Source of the DNA: Oxyruncus cristatus
Taxonomy: Eukaryota; Chordata; Aves; Passeriformes; Cotingidae
Reading direction: 5' to 3'
Assembly (NCBI GenBank): GCA_013399855.1
Contig: VXAY01004285.1
Coordinates: forward strand, 127,179-191,178
DNA length: 64,000 nt
Made by a program: the position numbers and the translations under genes. The number at the start of each line of letters is the position of its first letter. The stretch's first letter is position 1. The notes beneath the pieces are model-generated. The model did no database searches and was not told the DNA's origin. It saw only the letters and a program-made list of their open reading frames with translations. Below are positions 26,617 through 37,300 of the stretch, one piece after another.

Positions 26617-26790
26617 ACAAACAAAAAAAAAAAAAAAAAAAAAAAAGAAAAAAACAGAAAAAAAACAAAAACACACATACACAAAAAAAACCAAAATAAG
26701 AAACAAAAAAAAACCACAAACCAAAAACCAAACCAAAACCCAAGCAACAACAAAAAACCTCCCCACCAAACCCAGACCAACTAAAATAAA
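26564..26790. repeat. 52-base poly-A run followed by an A/C-only tract
   Basis: A uninterrupted from 26564 to 26615, then ACACAAACA, a second run of 24 A (26623-26646), then roughly 140 bases that are almost entirely A and C (motifs AAACC, ACACAC, CCAAAACC). It yields spurious poly-Lys or poly-Phe open frames on both strands. No recognisable retrocopy body lies upstream, so it is treated as low-complexity sequence. Confidence 0.97.
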
Positions 26791-27829
26791 TAAATTTGAG
26801 ATTGAGGCATCTATTAGGTAAATAAATTATACTTCTTTTTCCTGATCATCCTCGCATTGAACCCCAAAATACCATCTCAGTTAGTCACCACCACCTGCAG
26901 TCGACTTTTCACACTGAGATCCCTGAAGTAACATGATATCTGCTTCACTGTAACATCTGTGGTTTCAGCACCTCTACTGAAAGGACAAAGTACCATATTA
27001 GACTGAACAGCCCAGAACTGATACTAGAATGAGTAAATAAAGTACTAGAATAAAGAGCCTATTTACACTGTCCACTCACTTTTGGTGGTTTGAATATTAC
27101 AGTTTTGCTGAATAAAAATAGCTAAACATTATAGGATAAGCCACAACCAGAGCTGCAGTACGATAACATTGTTTTCAAAAGTTAAAAGAAAAATGTTGAC
27201 AAGTTATTAGTTGCAGTCCTTATCTCCAGACAGGTCTGGAAGCAATAATTTAAATAACTTTATCTGGTTTTCCACAATTACAAACAACCACTTAGTATTA
27301 TATTGTGTGCTCTTATCAAACTATTTTTTAAAAAAGTCACAACTCTGCAGTTCTCAATGTGGAAACTGGGAAACACTTGAATTTGTTTGTAGTCATAATC
27401 TCTTATGTCTGTCTCCTCCACCCTGTCTACTTTTCTAGACTAAACTGGCTGTACTGTGTCCATCTCTTCTCATCAGTCAGGGTCTTGCTGACTGTCACAG
27501 CTGCAGTTCTAGGCTGAACAGCCCTTATAGACTGTGGCAGATCGAACACTCTCAGTATTCAAGCTCAGGTGCCCCAGTACTGTGTATCAGCACATTTCGG
27601 TCCCTTTTTTAAACCTGGAGTAATCTCTCATTCCTTGAACACTGCCAGCTAAGGTGACAACATACATTTTTATAGCAGCCTGATGCTTACTTCTTCAAAC
27701 AGCACGTATGCAGAACACAATGAGAAGTAGAATGCTTCACCGAAAATATAACAGGCCAATTCTCCCATGGATCACCCTGTTCTCATCTGTAACCTCTATG
27801 CAATTGTTTATCTTTTATTTTTTCCTTCC
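26791..27829. other. Unique sequence, possibly with faint CR1 remnant at its end
   Basis: No gene seen. From about 27480 (GGCTGAACAGCCC) some wording resembles the CR1 3' UTR on the minus strand, but similarity is too weak to set a boundary before 27830. Confidence 0.45.
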
Positions 27830-28056
27830 ACTTCGAGAGCAGGAGATGTTTCAGTCCCATCTCTGTGGCCCTTCACTAGATTCTCTCCATTCACGTCTGT
27901 TTTCTGCTGGATAATACTCTACGTGTGGCTTCACCAGTGCTGAACTGAGGGAAAGGATCACCTCCCTTGACCTCCTAGCAGTACTCCTCTTAGTTTAGCC
28001 CAGGAGAGTTGCAGCCTCTTCTGCTGCAAAGGTCCATTGCTGCCTGGTGGGCTCAT
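27830..28056 (-). mobile_element. Old, degenerate CR1 fragment
   Basis: On the plus strand, TGTGGCTTCACCAGTGCTGA, GGATCACCTCCCTTGACCTC, TTAGCCCAGGAGAGTTGCAG and GGTCCATTGCTGCC appear in the order seen in CR1 read antisense through the ORF2 C-terminus. Many substitutions mark it as an old copy. The upstream extent is uncertain and it may reach back to about 27480. Confidence 0.8.
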
Positions 28057-29392
28057 TAAATTACATTTAATTAATGCAATTCCTCCATATCTTTAATCCA
28101 CTGAAAAAATTGTGATAAGTTGCAGACTTTTTCAGTTCTACTCATCAGTAAAAGCATTTCTTAGAGTAGGCACAGAATCTGGAGTCTCACGAGGGCTTGA
28201 GGTGGAACTTCTGCAAGAGTTACATGTACCATATATTCTGACACACAGTGATCTGAATGCCACAGACACCTTGGAACCACTTCTTGCTTGGTAATATTTT
28301 AGCCTGGATTAAGAACATAATGAGTTGATGCCTAATTTGTCCCTTGCTTCATTAGTAAAAGTTAGGCTTTTATAGATACATTTAATTGTCAAGTCACACC
28401 CCAGAATAATTAGTTCTGCCAGACTTTTAGTTTACTCATTAACCTTCTCTGGAGAATTTGTGCCATGTAAATGAAGAAAGAGGCTTATGTTTTTAGAATT
28501 TTCAGTGGTGTATTACAGATAACCTTTCTAAAATCATTGTGGCCATTTAGGAATGTTGAGGATATTATTCATTATGGAAAATAGTTTAATAAGAAATTAA
28601 TACTTAATGGAAGCTTAAATACTCTTTGGTAAGCTATTTTGATGAGTCAGAAATAAATATCCTTTTGTGAAACACCTTTGATGTAGTGTTTTGTGGTCTG
28701 CTGTTTTATGTTTTAGAATCTAACAGAATATAGCTCCAAAAACTTTCAGGCTGATAGTCTCAGGCAATCTCTACACAGAAGGTGCTGCAGAGGTTCTAAA
28801 ATCTATATTTTTCTTGTGAATGGAATGTCTTTCTAGTTACAATTTCTAATGGACTTATTATGAAAAAAATTATGAAAGTAAAGATTTTACTATGCTCAGC
28901 GTTGTATTAACATTTATTAAGACATATTAGCTACCCACCACAGTTTGGAGTTTCTATAGATAAAGCAGATGAAGAAAGGCAACAAAACAATTTGAGGTTA
29001 ATAAGGAACCTTAACAGTTAATGAGGAGTAATAACTATCATTCTGTTTACTTCAGTGTTGTTTCATTGTTTCAGACCTTCTGTCATCACCTTCCATAACC
29101 AACAGAAGACTTGCAGTAGGGATGACAAGGGTACGGCTTTGTACATAAGCCATACCCTTTGGTAAAACTGTGGAGATACTTATTTAATCACTATTATACT
29201 GTTTTGGAATAGATGAATACAGCAGCATTCCACAGCTACAGGAAAAAATTATTGCCATTAAATGTACCATTTGGATTGCTTAATTGACTTATTTGAAGTT
29301 CTCAGTGTCTACATATTTTACTTGACTACTTAAGTAATTAAAAGTAGTTAAAATTACTAAGTAAGTTTGCCAAAAGTACTAAATTAAGAGGA
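28057..29392. other. Unique AT-rich sequence, no gene seen
   Basis: No coding or RNA gene recognised. 28290-28680 is AT-rich with balanced base usage and few runs, so it could be conserved non-coding DNA. A 12-bp imperfect hairpin lies at 29127-29159. Confidence 0.5.
29127..29159. repeat. 12-bp hairpin with one mismatch
   Basis: AAGGGTACGGCT (29127-29138) pairs with AGCCATACCCTT (29148-29159) apart from one C/A mismatch, around a nine-base loop. The stem is too short for a typical microRNA precursor and no extension is visible. Confidence 0.7.
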
Positions 29393-30262
29393 TCTGTCAA
29401 CTCCCCGAAGGGCAGAGAGGGAGAGAGACCTCAACAAATTAGAGAGGTGGACAATCACCAATTGTGTGGAGTTTAACAAGGGCAAGTGCTGGCTTCTGCA
29501 CCCGCGACAGGGTAATCCTGGTCTTGTGTAGAGACTGGGGAATGAGATGCTGGAAAGCAGTGCCACAGAAAGGGACCTGGGGGTCCTGGTCGATGGTAGG
29601 CTGAATGTGAGTCAGCAGTGCCCTGGCAGCCAGGAGGGCCAACCCTGTCCTGGGGGACATCGGGCAAAGCTTCGCCAGCTGGTCGAGGGAGAGGATTGTC
29701 CCTCTCTGCTCTGAGCTGGTGCAGCCTTACCTTGAATACTGTGTGTGGTTTTGGTCACTGCAATATAGGAGAGATATTTAGCAGATGTGGAGAGTCCAAA
29801 GGAGGGCAAAAAAGATGGTGAAGGGCCTCAGGGGGAAGCTGGATGAGGAATGGCCTGAGGTCACTTATGCTGTTCAGCCTGAAGAAGAGGAGACTGAGGG
29901 GAGACCTCATTGCACTCCACAACTTCCTCCTGAAGGGAAGAGGGGGGCAGGCATGGATCTATCTCTTCACTCTCATGACCAGTGACAGGATTTGAGGAAA
30001 CGGCAGGAAGTTGAGTCAGGGGAGGTTTAGGTTGGATATAAGGAAAAGATTCTTCACCCACAAGGTAGTTGGGCACTGGAACAGGCTCCCCAGGGAAGTG
30101 GTCACAGCACCAAGCCTGCCTGAATTCAAGAAGCACTTGGACAGTGCTCTCAGGCACATGGTGAGATTCTTCAGATGTCCTGGGAAAGGCCTGAAGTTGG
30201 ACTCGATGATCCTGATGGATCCCTTCCAGCTCAGCATATGCTATGATTTTGAGATTCTAGTA
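29393..30262 (+). mobile_element. CR1 retrotransposon, longest copy in window
   Basis: About 870 bp in plus orientation, 5'-truncated inside ORF2 and complete to the 3' end. FNKGKC near 29470, ERDLGVLVDGRLNVSQQC near 29565-29620 and YLEYCVWFW near 29735 are C-terminal ORF2 motifs. [13 protein letters not shown] follows at about 29790. An in-frame TAG near 29780 and shifts around 29500 and 29640 break the frame. The 3' UTR includes GGTTGGATATAAGGAAAAGA, CTGGAACAGGCTCCCCAGGG, GCTCTCAGGCACATGGTGAG and GTTGGACTCGATGATCC, and ends in CTATGATTTTGAGATTCTAG, a variant of the CR1 terminus shared with the copy at 33849. It is non-functional. Confidence 0.96.
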
Positions 30263-31534
30263 ATCTATAAAAATGGATTTATCTTTGATGGATTTGAATC
30301 CTGAGCCTTTATGTACTAAAGATATAAACCCAGAAAAAATTTACGCTAAAGATTGCTTCTGATGATAAAGTTCAAATGATGCTGCAGACTTCTTGAAAGT
30401 CTTCTGATTTAAGTATTTTTGGTTGAACATCAAGTCTATGACCCATTTTGTGTAACATTTTCCTTTAATCAAGTGGGCATTTTGTTACTAAGAACGTCTA
30501 CTGTTTTGCAAAAAGATCCATGACAACAGGTAATTTATTAAATATTTTGATTGTGTAATGCAGTCTCATAGTTAATAGCCAGTAACACTACTGGGACAAT
30601 AGATATTTTTGGCATAAAACCTTTATTCTTGTTTAGCACCACTGCAGTGAAAGCAATAATACTTGAAAAGAAAATCTGTAGGACCTCAGTCCCTACACAA
30701 AGTTCTGCTGTGTGACACAACACAGCTGTCTGCCTCAGAATGCACCATGGTTTGAGAGTGCAGGCCCCTTCTGCGGGTGTCCTGCAGGGGAATTATGCCT
30801 AATGTTATTTTTTTTATTTACCAATAAAGCAGAATATGCACTTTGTATAACAGATTACCTTAGGCCTGACAAAGCTAATTATATTTTTGCAATTTGACCT
30901 TCATTTACCACAACCATCTCTCTTTTATTTTGGCTAAGAATCATCTGACTCAACAGTTCACTATAGATTAAGATCTCATTCTGGAAATTTATGGATAACT
31001 TAATAAAACAAGCTGTGACCCTTGTTGGGAGTTTAGTTTATCCTAAGTAGCAGCTGGCACATGGCTTCATTGGATAAGAGAGATATCTGTGTTTTGAAAT
31101 GACCTCATCCACTAGAAAGAAAGTTACTTAACCTACTTTCCTGCAGCTCCTTATTTACCCAGGTAACAGAACAGATAAGATAAATCACATTCCCTACAGG
31201 CTTGCCAACATGACCAGAAAACATCCTTCCTTTCCAGTCAGAATATGTTGGACAAAGCAGAACCTCTCTTTGCTGCAAGAAATCCCATCCTGAAGAAAAC
31301 TTTTGAATATGTAGCTTTTAAAGTAGTGTAAACAAAGAGGCTAGTTGTGACTTAAGAGCTTTATCTCAAGCAGAGAATTACATCAGTCAAAGCAATGTAC
31401 AGACAGCTTTAGGTTTCACCTTTGCACCAAAAGGTTAATACCTTGGACTTTTTTGTTGTTCCTGAAACTCTGTAAAACAACTCAAGAAAAAAATCCATAA
31501 ATAAATTGAAAGGGAATTGTTTGCATTGCATGGT

Positions 31535-31690
31535 TTATAGACTTTCTGTATTTAGAATGGTTTATTTTTTTGGCACTTATATGCTGCACATGACCTGGGA
31601 GGATATCTGCAGAGAGGTCAGTCACTGTAGTTGTTGGGGGCAAAAGTGGAGCAGTATACACAGTTCCAACATAGGAAAAAAATGGAACCT
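31535..31690 (+). repeat. Diverged duplicate, copy A
   Basis: Shares ordered blocks with 32403-32555: CTGTATTTAGAATGGTT, ATTTTT..GGCA, CTGCA..T, TATCTGCA.AGA, AAA.TGGAGCA and GGAA.T.AA. Spacing is similar and orientation is the same. The offset is about 870 bp. The family is unknown. Confidence 0.6.
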
Positions 31691-32402
31691 AAGAAGCCTT
31701 GAAACTCAGACTGAAGAACACTAAGAGTAGGCTTTGTTTGGAAACTCATATATATATTATGATTGTACACTCATATCTTAGAATTGTAACAATTCTATTT
31801 ATAATTCCTTCCTCCATATTATATTAGAGAATAGGGATCACTAGGTTCATGTGATTGTGACATGAAATACCTAGTCTCTGTCTTATGGTTACCAACCATC
31901 TGAACAACAAAATGAGGGTAGGCATTAGGCATCCTGTGGTACAACTGACTTCTGCTTTTACCTGGTTGAAGATGCAAACAGCACAGAACTTGCAGAAGGC
32001 AAGGACAGGGTATATTAAACAGTAGCTTGTTTTGGCAACAGAAAATTGCCAGAGATGATAGGTTTTTTGCTATTGTAGGTAACAAGGGAAATCCATCTTG
32101 TAACTGTGGCTATGCATTCTTTAACACACAGTTTAGCATAAGATGAGAGATACAAAGTTTTGTAATCGTATGGTGATTTCAGTTACACAACATGCTTGAA
32201 AACTATTATTTTTTTTTTTTCTACTCCAACACAACAGTATACTCCCTCCACATAGAAAACTCAGAACTTTTGTCCGGGATGCACAATGCTTTTTCTAGGG
32301 TCTAACTCCTGTGCTTTCTCCTGCTTCCAGTGACTAGCAAAATTTGTCCATCCTTGACTGAATTATAGTGGACACTATTTGGGGATGGGGAGAGAAAGCT
32401 GA

Positions 32403-32555
32403 ACTTTATAAGCTTGCTGTATTTAGAATGGTTCATTTTTAATGGCATCTACATCCTGCATATAAGAAAGAGTATATCTGCATAGACCAGAGATAAAAAT
32501 GGAGCATTTTTATCCATGGAGATACTGGAAATTAAACTGCCTCTTTCCTATCCTT
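32403..32555 (+). repeat. Diverged duplicate, copy B
   Basis: Partner of 31535-31690 (see blocks listed there). The matching region starts at CTGTATTTAGAATGG and fades after about 150 bp. It could be an old local duplication or two copies of an unrecognised repeat family. Confidence 0.6.
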
Positions 32556-33022
32556 GCCATAAAATGGTTTATAGTTGAAGAATATTAGATATAGTTTCTG
32601 TAGGAACATCATATGGATTCACAATCATTACCCTCCTGAATTTTATACAGAGATTAAAAGTTTGTTGAGCAGCTTTTAAAATTTGTCCTTTCCTTTTTAC
32701 TTTCTGAAATATCCCTTCTTTCTACTTCGTGTAATATTCCTACATGTTAGAAATAGGAAGGTGTTCCAGAGTGTGTATCAAAGCCATTACAAATCTTTAT
32801 ATATTTACCAAAATATAATTATTACTGAAAAATGCTGTAGTATTTTCAGATACATTATCTCTTACTAAAATATTTGCTTTTAGTGTTTTAGGGAACGTAC
32901 CCACAAAAGGGTAAGATAATGATTTGAATAGAAAACCATTAAAGTCGGTTTTTGTTTACAAAATATCTAGCTTTAAACTAATTTGCATATAATTTTCCTT
33001 TTCAAATTAGAATGCTCTGGGG

Positions 33023-33100
33023 AAAAAAAAATCCAACCAAACCAAAAAAACTCCACAACAACGGCCAAAAAAAACATCTCATGAAAAACCCAACCAAAAA
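33023..33100. repeat. A/C-rich low-complexity tract
   Basis: A run, then ATCCAACCAAACCAAAAAAA, then AACCCAACCAAAAAGG. Same sequence style as the tracts at 13171 and 26564. Confidence 0.85.
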
Positions 33101-33848
33101 GGTTTGTTGCACCCTTTTATTTTATGGACAAATAGATAAATGGCTTTGAAAACCCTACAGCTTCTATACACTTAGATACATGTAGACATCCTTTGTTTAT
33201 TGTGCATGCCTTGGACAGCTAAGGCAGACAGAACCACTGATTTCCCAGAGATAAAAGCAACAAGCCAGCACATACATGTCTTCAAAGACCTGCTCCTCAT
33301 TTAACCAGTGCCCCAGAGGTGGCAACAGTATCACCCAAAACATCCACGGCACAAGCTTAAGTCCTGTACAGCCACTCAAAACAGTGCTCTGTGCTGGCGG
33401 ACAGCCTTCCTAACACTGTCAATTACCCTTAAACACCACCTTATACTCTCAGCCAAGAGCAAGACTGAAGCCAAGAGCAGGTGTTAAATGACTGATATAG
33501 CTAAATTCTCCAGCTGAGAGTATCTGTGCTGAAGCTACTAAATGGTTTTGATTGTCTTTTCTGTACAATGTCAAATTTAACAGACTTAAATACAGGCAAG
33601 GTCTTGAATGTAAGCCCTTCTCTTTCAGACAACAAGTATTTAGACCTAACAGTCTCTTACTCAGGAAGCCAGGTGAGTGTTGGAAGGTATTTACATGTTC
33701 ATTCAAAATCTTATGTAGTAAAAGAAAATACCATTTATTTTATTAGCTGAAGCCGCCAGAAGGGCAACATCCACAGAAGAATAGAAATTCCTTTCATTGC
33801 CTCCATTAGCCATCTGGCAACTTGTACATGGTCAGTCTGAGACAAAAG

Positions 33849-34326
33849 AAGAATCACAAAATCACACAATATGCTCAGTTGGAAAGGACCCACAAGGATC
33901 ATTGAGTCCAGCTTCTGGCCCTGCACATGACCATCCCCAAGAGTGACACCATGTGCCTGAAAGCACTGTCCAAACGCTTCTTGAACTCTGTCAGGCTTGG
34001 TGCTGTGACCATTTCCCTGGGGAGCCTGTTCCAGTGCCCAACCACCCTCTGGGTGAAGAACCTTTTTCTAATATCCAACATAAACCTCCCCTGGCACAAC
34101 TTCAGGCCGTTCCTTCAGGTTCTGTCACTGGTCACAACAGAGAAGAGATCAGTGCCTGCCCCTCCTCTTCCCCTCAGGAGGAAGCTGTAGCCTGCAATGA
34201 GGTGTCCCTTCAGTTTCCTCTTCTCCAGGCTCAACAGACCAAGTGCCCTCATCTGCTCCTCATCCAGCTTCCCCCTGAGGCCCTTCACCATCTTTTTTGC
34301 CCTCCTTTGGACACTCTCTAACAGCT
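33849..34326 (-). mobile_element. CR1 retrotransposon 3' UTR with ORF2 end
   Basis: Minus-strand copy of the same subfamily as 29393-30262. On the plus strand it starts GAATCACAAAATCACACAAT, then GTTGGAAAGGACCCACAAGG, ATTGAGTCCAGCTTCTGG, ACCATGTGCCTGAAAGCACTG, a GGAGCCTGTTCCAGTGCCC block and TTCACCATCTTTTTTGCCC. On the minus strand [13 protein letters not shown] is visible in the last 60 bp, so the copy is truncated just inside ORF2. All open frames here belong to this remnant. Confidence 0.95.
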
Positions 34327-37300
34327 TAAGAGTTTGAGAGACCCCTGCCCAAATGCTTAACAAATCCCAGGGGCTGAGGAGTGGGGCCACATCTGTTCTC
34401 CTCATTTCCTTGGAATCTTCTCGCTGAACCACTCTGCTGAAACAGTGGGGAGGTGTTAGAGAAATCACCTGTGCCTGAGCAAAGAAAAGTTAGAGATCAA
34501 GGCAGTGAGGAGGGGGGGAGCAGTGGGATCTGCAACGGAGGGGGACTGACACCGCAAAGAAGTCAACAGAGTTTTGTGAGACTGAATTGAATCAAAAACA
34601 TGGTGCCAGCTTGGACAGCCCAGCTTGGACTAAACCTTATGATGACGAAAATTATCCCCTGAGCACTCACCACTTATTGCTATTGACATTTCAGCTGCAG
34701 AGGACTTCCAGTACTGAATATGGGGATGAGGTTTCCTCATGCCTCATTAATAAAGCTTCTTCACCTGTCATTTTCCTTCTATAAACTTGAAATCTCTAAA
34801 TTAGATTATTCCTTTTATTTTGCATATTATCATTATTATCATTTGCCTCCCTAATTAATTTTCCTGTGCTGAAAACAATGGTGACATTCTTGAATAAATC
34901 AGCAGAAAATACCTCTCTGCTTCACAGCTGCATTTAGATCACATTTCTGAGTTTATGAGAGTGGGTGACTTGGAGAACTATAAAGAAAAGCTTAATTGTT
35001 TTCAAATTTGAAAATAAATGGGAACTTGAATCATCCCTCCCTAAGTTGCCTTTTTGCCATTTCTTTTTTTTTTCCTAACAAATCTGCCAAGTATTACAAT
35101 GCTGTAATTTGTTACAAAACAATAAAATGTAATTAAACGCCCATAAGCTTTATTAGTAAAACAAAGACTTGCTCCAGAATTAAAGCTATGGTGTCTGGTT
35201 TGACTCTTCAATATGCACGTGCACTGTCAAAATAAGCATGCATGCAGAATATCATGTTGCCAAGCAGGGCACACGATGGGAGCCTACCTCCTCCATCAGA
35301 GAATGAAGATTTCAGAGGTTTCTTCCTTAAGTTTATATGTTGCACAGACACACCTTGTTCAAAAGAACATGCAACTAGCTGTGTGGCTGCACGATTGAAT
35401 AAGTGTCTCCTTCCCTGCTGATGAACTCTGTATTTCTCTCACAGGTCAGCAGCTAGTGGGTGGGACCTGGAATAGAAAGATGGACTCATTTTTATGCTCT
35501 TCTATACCTTCAAATTACCTTGGGAGGAAGGAGGATCATGCTGCATGGTTTGGGGAAATAAAACATGTAAGGGAAAGGTGTTGCCAGCAGATAGCAGCTA
35601 GGAACATAAACCACTGCTTCAGCTGATCCTGTTACTGCAGGATAGCACACAGGCAAGACACAAAGCCAATGCAGAGAGGAAATTACAGTGTGTTTGAGTT
35701 GGCCAGAGGTTTGCTGAAGAGAGGGCTGTGCTCTCATCCTCCATGTGTTCTCTCATTTCTGAGGCAGATTTAGGAAGGCAGCATGTCTGCTCTTGGGTGA
35801 AAGGAGCAACTCCCACTGCTCTCAAAATACTGGCCAAGCCTCTCTAATCAAGGTTTATGGAAAGTATTGAAACTGTATTTAATTCCAAATGCAAGCTGTG
35901 CTAATGAGGTTTTCCCGTTTTAAGTTATTAACTGCATTTGAGAAATTTAAATGTTTGTCACTATCCTCCTTGCTCTCTGTTCATATGCAACAAAGACAAT
36001 AGAGAGGTTTTTTGATTACTATACTCTTAATTTATTTAATTCAATTACTAAATATGTGTTCCCGAGGACTTCAGTGAGTTTTCATTTATGACTCCTGCAT
36101 CAAAGTCAAGGCAAGAATAATTTCATAGAGGCAATCTGATATACTGAGATCAAGATTCACAAACGGAGAGAGGAAAATTAGCCCTTACAACTTAGTGGCA
36201 TAAGCAGGCTGTCTACTCAACAGCAACTCCTTAGAACAGATGTTCCTCGTACACAATTCACAGAGGTCAGGTTTTTCTCATTACACGTTTTCAGTGACAA
36301 GGAGAGGTCCTGGCTGTGGACCAAGCTGTAAGAACTCCAACTGCTTATCATCTCTGATTGTGTTTTCTTTCATGTTGCAAAACCCATGTCCTCTAAAATA
36401 CACCCAGTATTTTCAGGGCCATGGCATACAACATTTCAAACACTTAGGATGCTTATGAGATGGGGGCACCTTCTAACAACCAAATATATAAAAACCCTCT
36501 TGCACTCCTTCTAACTTTCCTGGATATTTCCTTACCACTTTGGAATTTCACAGCCTTTGATTCTCCCTCAGTTGAGTCTGTGCTCCATTAAAACTGATAT
36601 CCATGCTTTCTTTGCAGCTGATCCTAAGGTAACTGATTGTCCTCTTCTATGTATTTAAATCTACAGTGTGATCAAGGGATTCCTTAGAGTTTTTTAGCTA
36701 TTGCTCCCTTCTCTATTCTCCCTCTTCTGTGCTTCACAACCCCTTGTGTTTTGCCTTTATTCTCTCCTCATTTATCTTCAGGTTCTCACCAAAACCTTCA
36801 GCCTGGATCATCTGTTTTTCTGTTTGGTTTCATTTTGATTCTTTTTCACACTTAATTGATGTTTAACCTATTTTAACACAATTCTTGATCCTGCACCACC
36901 AGGACAGTAGAATAAACAAATGCATCTGACAGTATGTTTATAAAAGGCAAAAGACTTGTCTAAACAGTCCATTTCTCTGCCTCTCTTTTCTTCTCAGTAG
37001 TTTTTGAAACATTTCCTCATCTTATTGGCAAAAAAAAACCTCTGTGAAATTGTTGCACTGCATGTCAAGGTCAAAGTGACTGAGATCAGGATACAGCTGT
37101 AAAATTAGCTCTTGTGTTTCCTAATATAACATTTATTAATAGATCTAATTATTTTTATTTCCAAATGTGTTCATAAATCAAGCAAATGGCACTTATTAAA
37201 GCACTTTCATATAAGGAAGCTATTTACGAAACTACTTGTTTCATATTTCTGTTGTCCATAAGACCTTTTATTTAGCATCTTAAATGCAAGTATCTCTCAT

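Larger units (their letters stand above)
30263..33848. other. Unique sequence with a diverged duplicate pair, no gene seen
   Basis: No gene recognised. It contains the related segments 31535-31690 and 32403-32555, and an A/C-rich tract at 33023-33100. Confidence 0.5.

Noticed and set aside
26498..26821. Poly-Lys and poly-Phe open frames
   Set aside because: Products of the A homopolymer and A/C tract.
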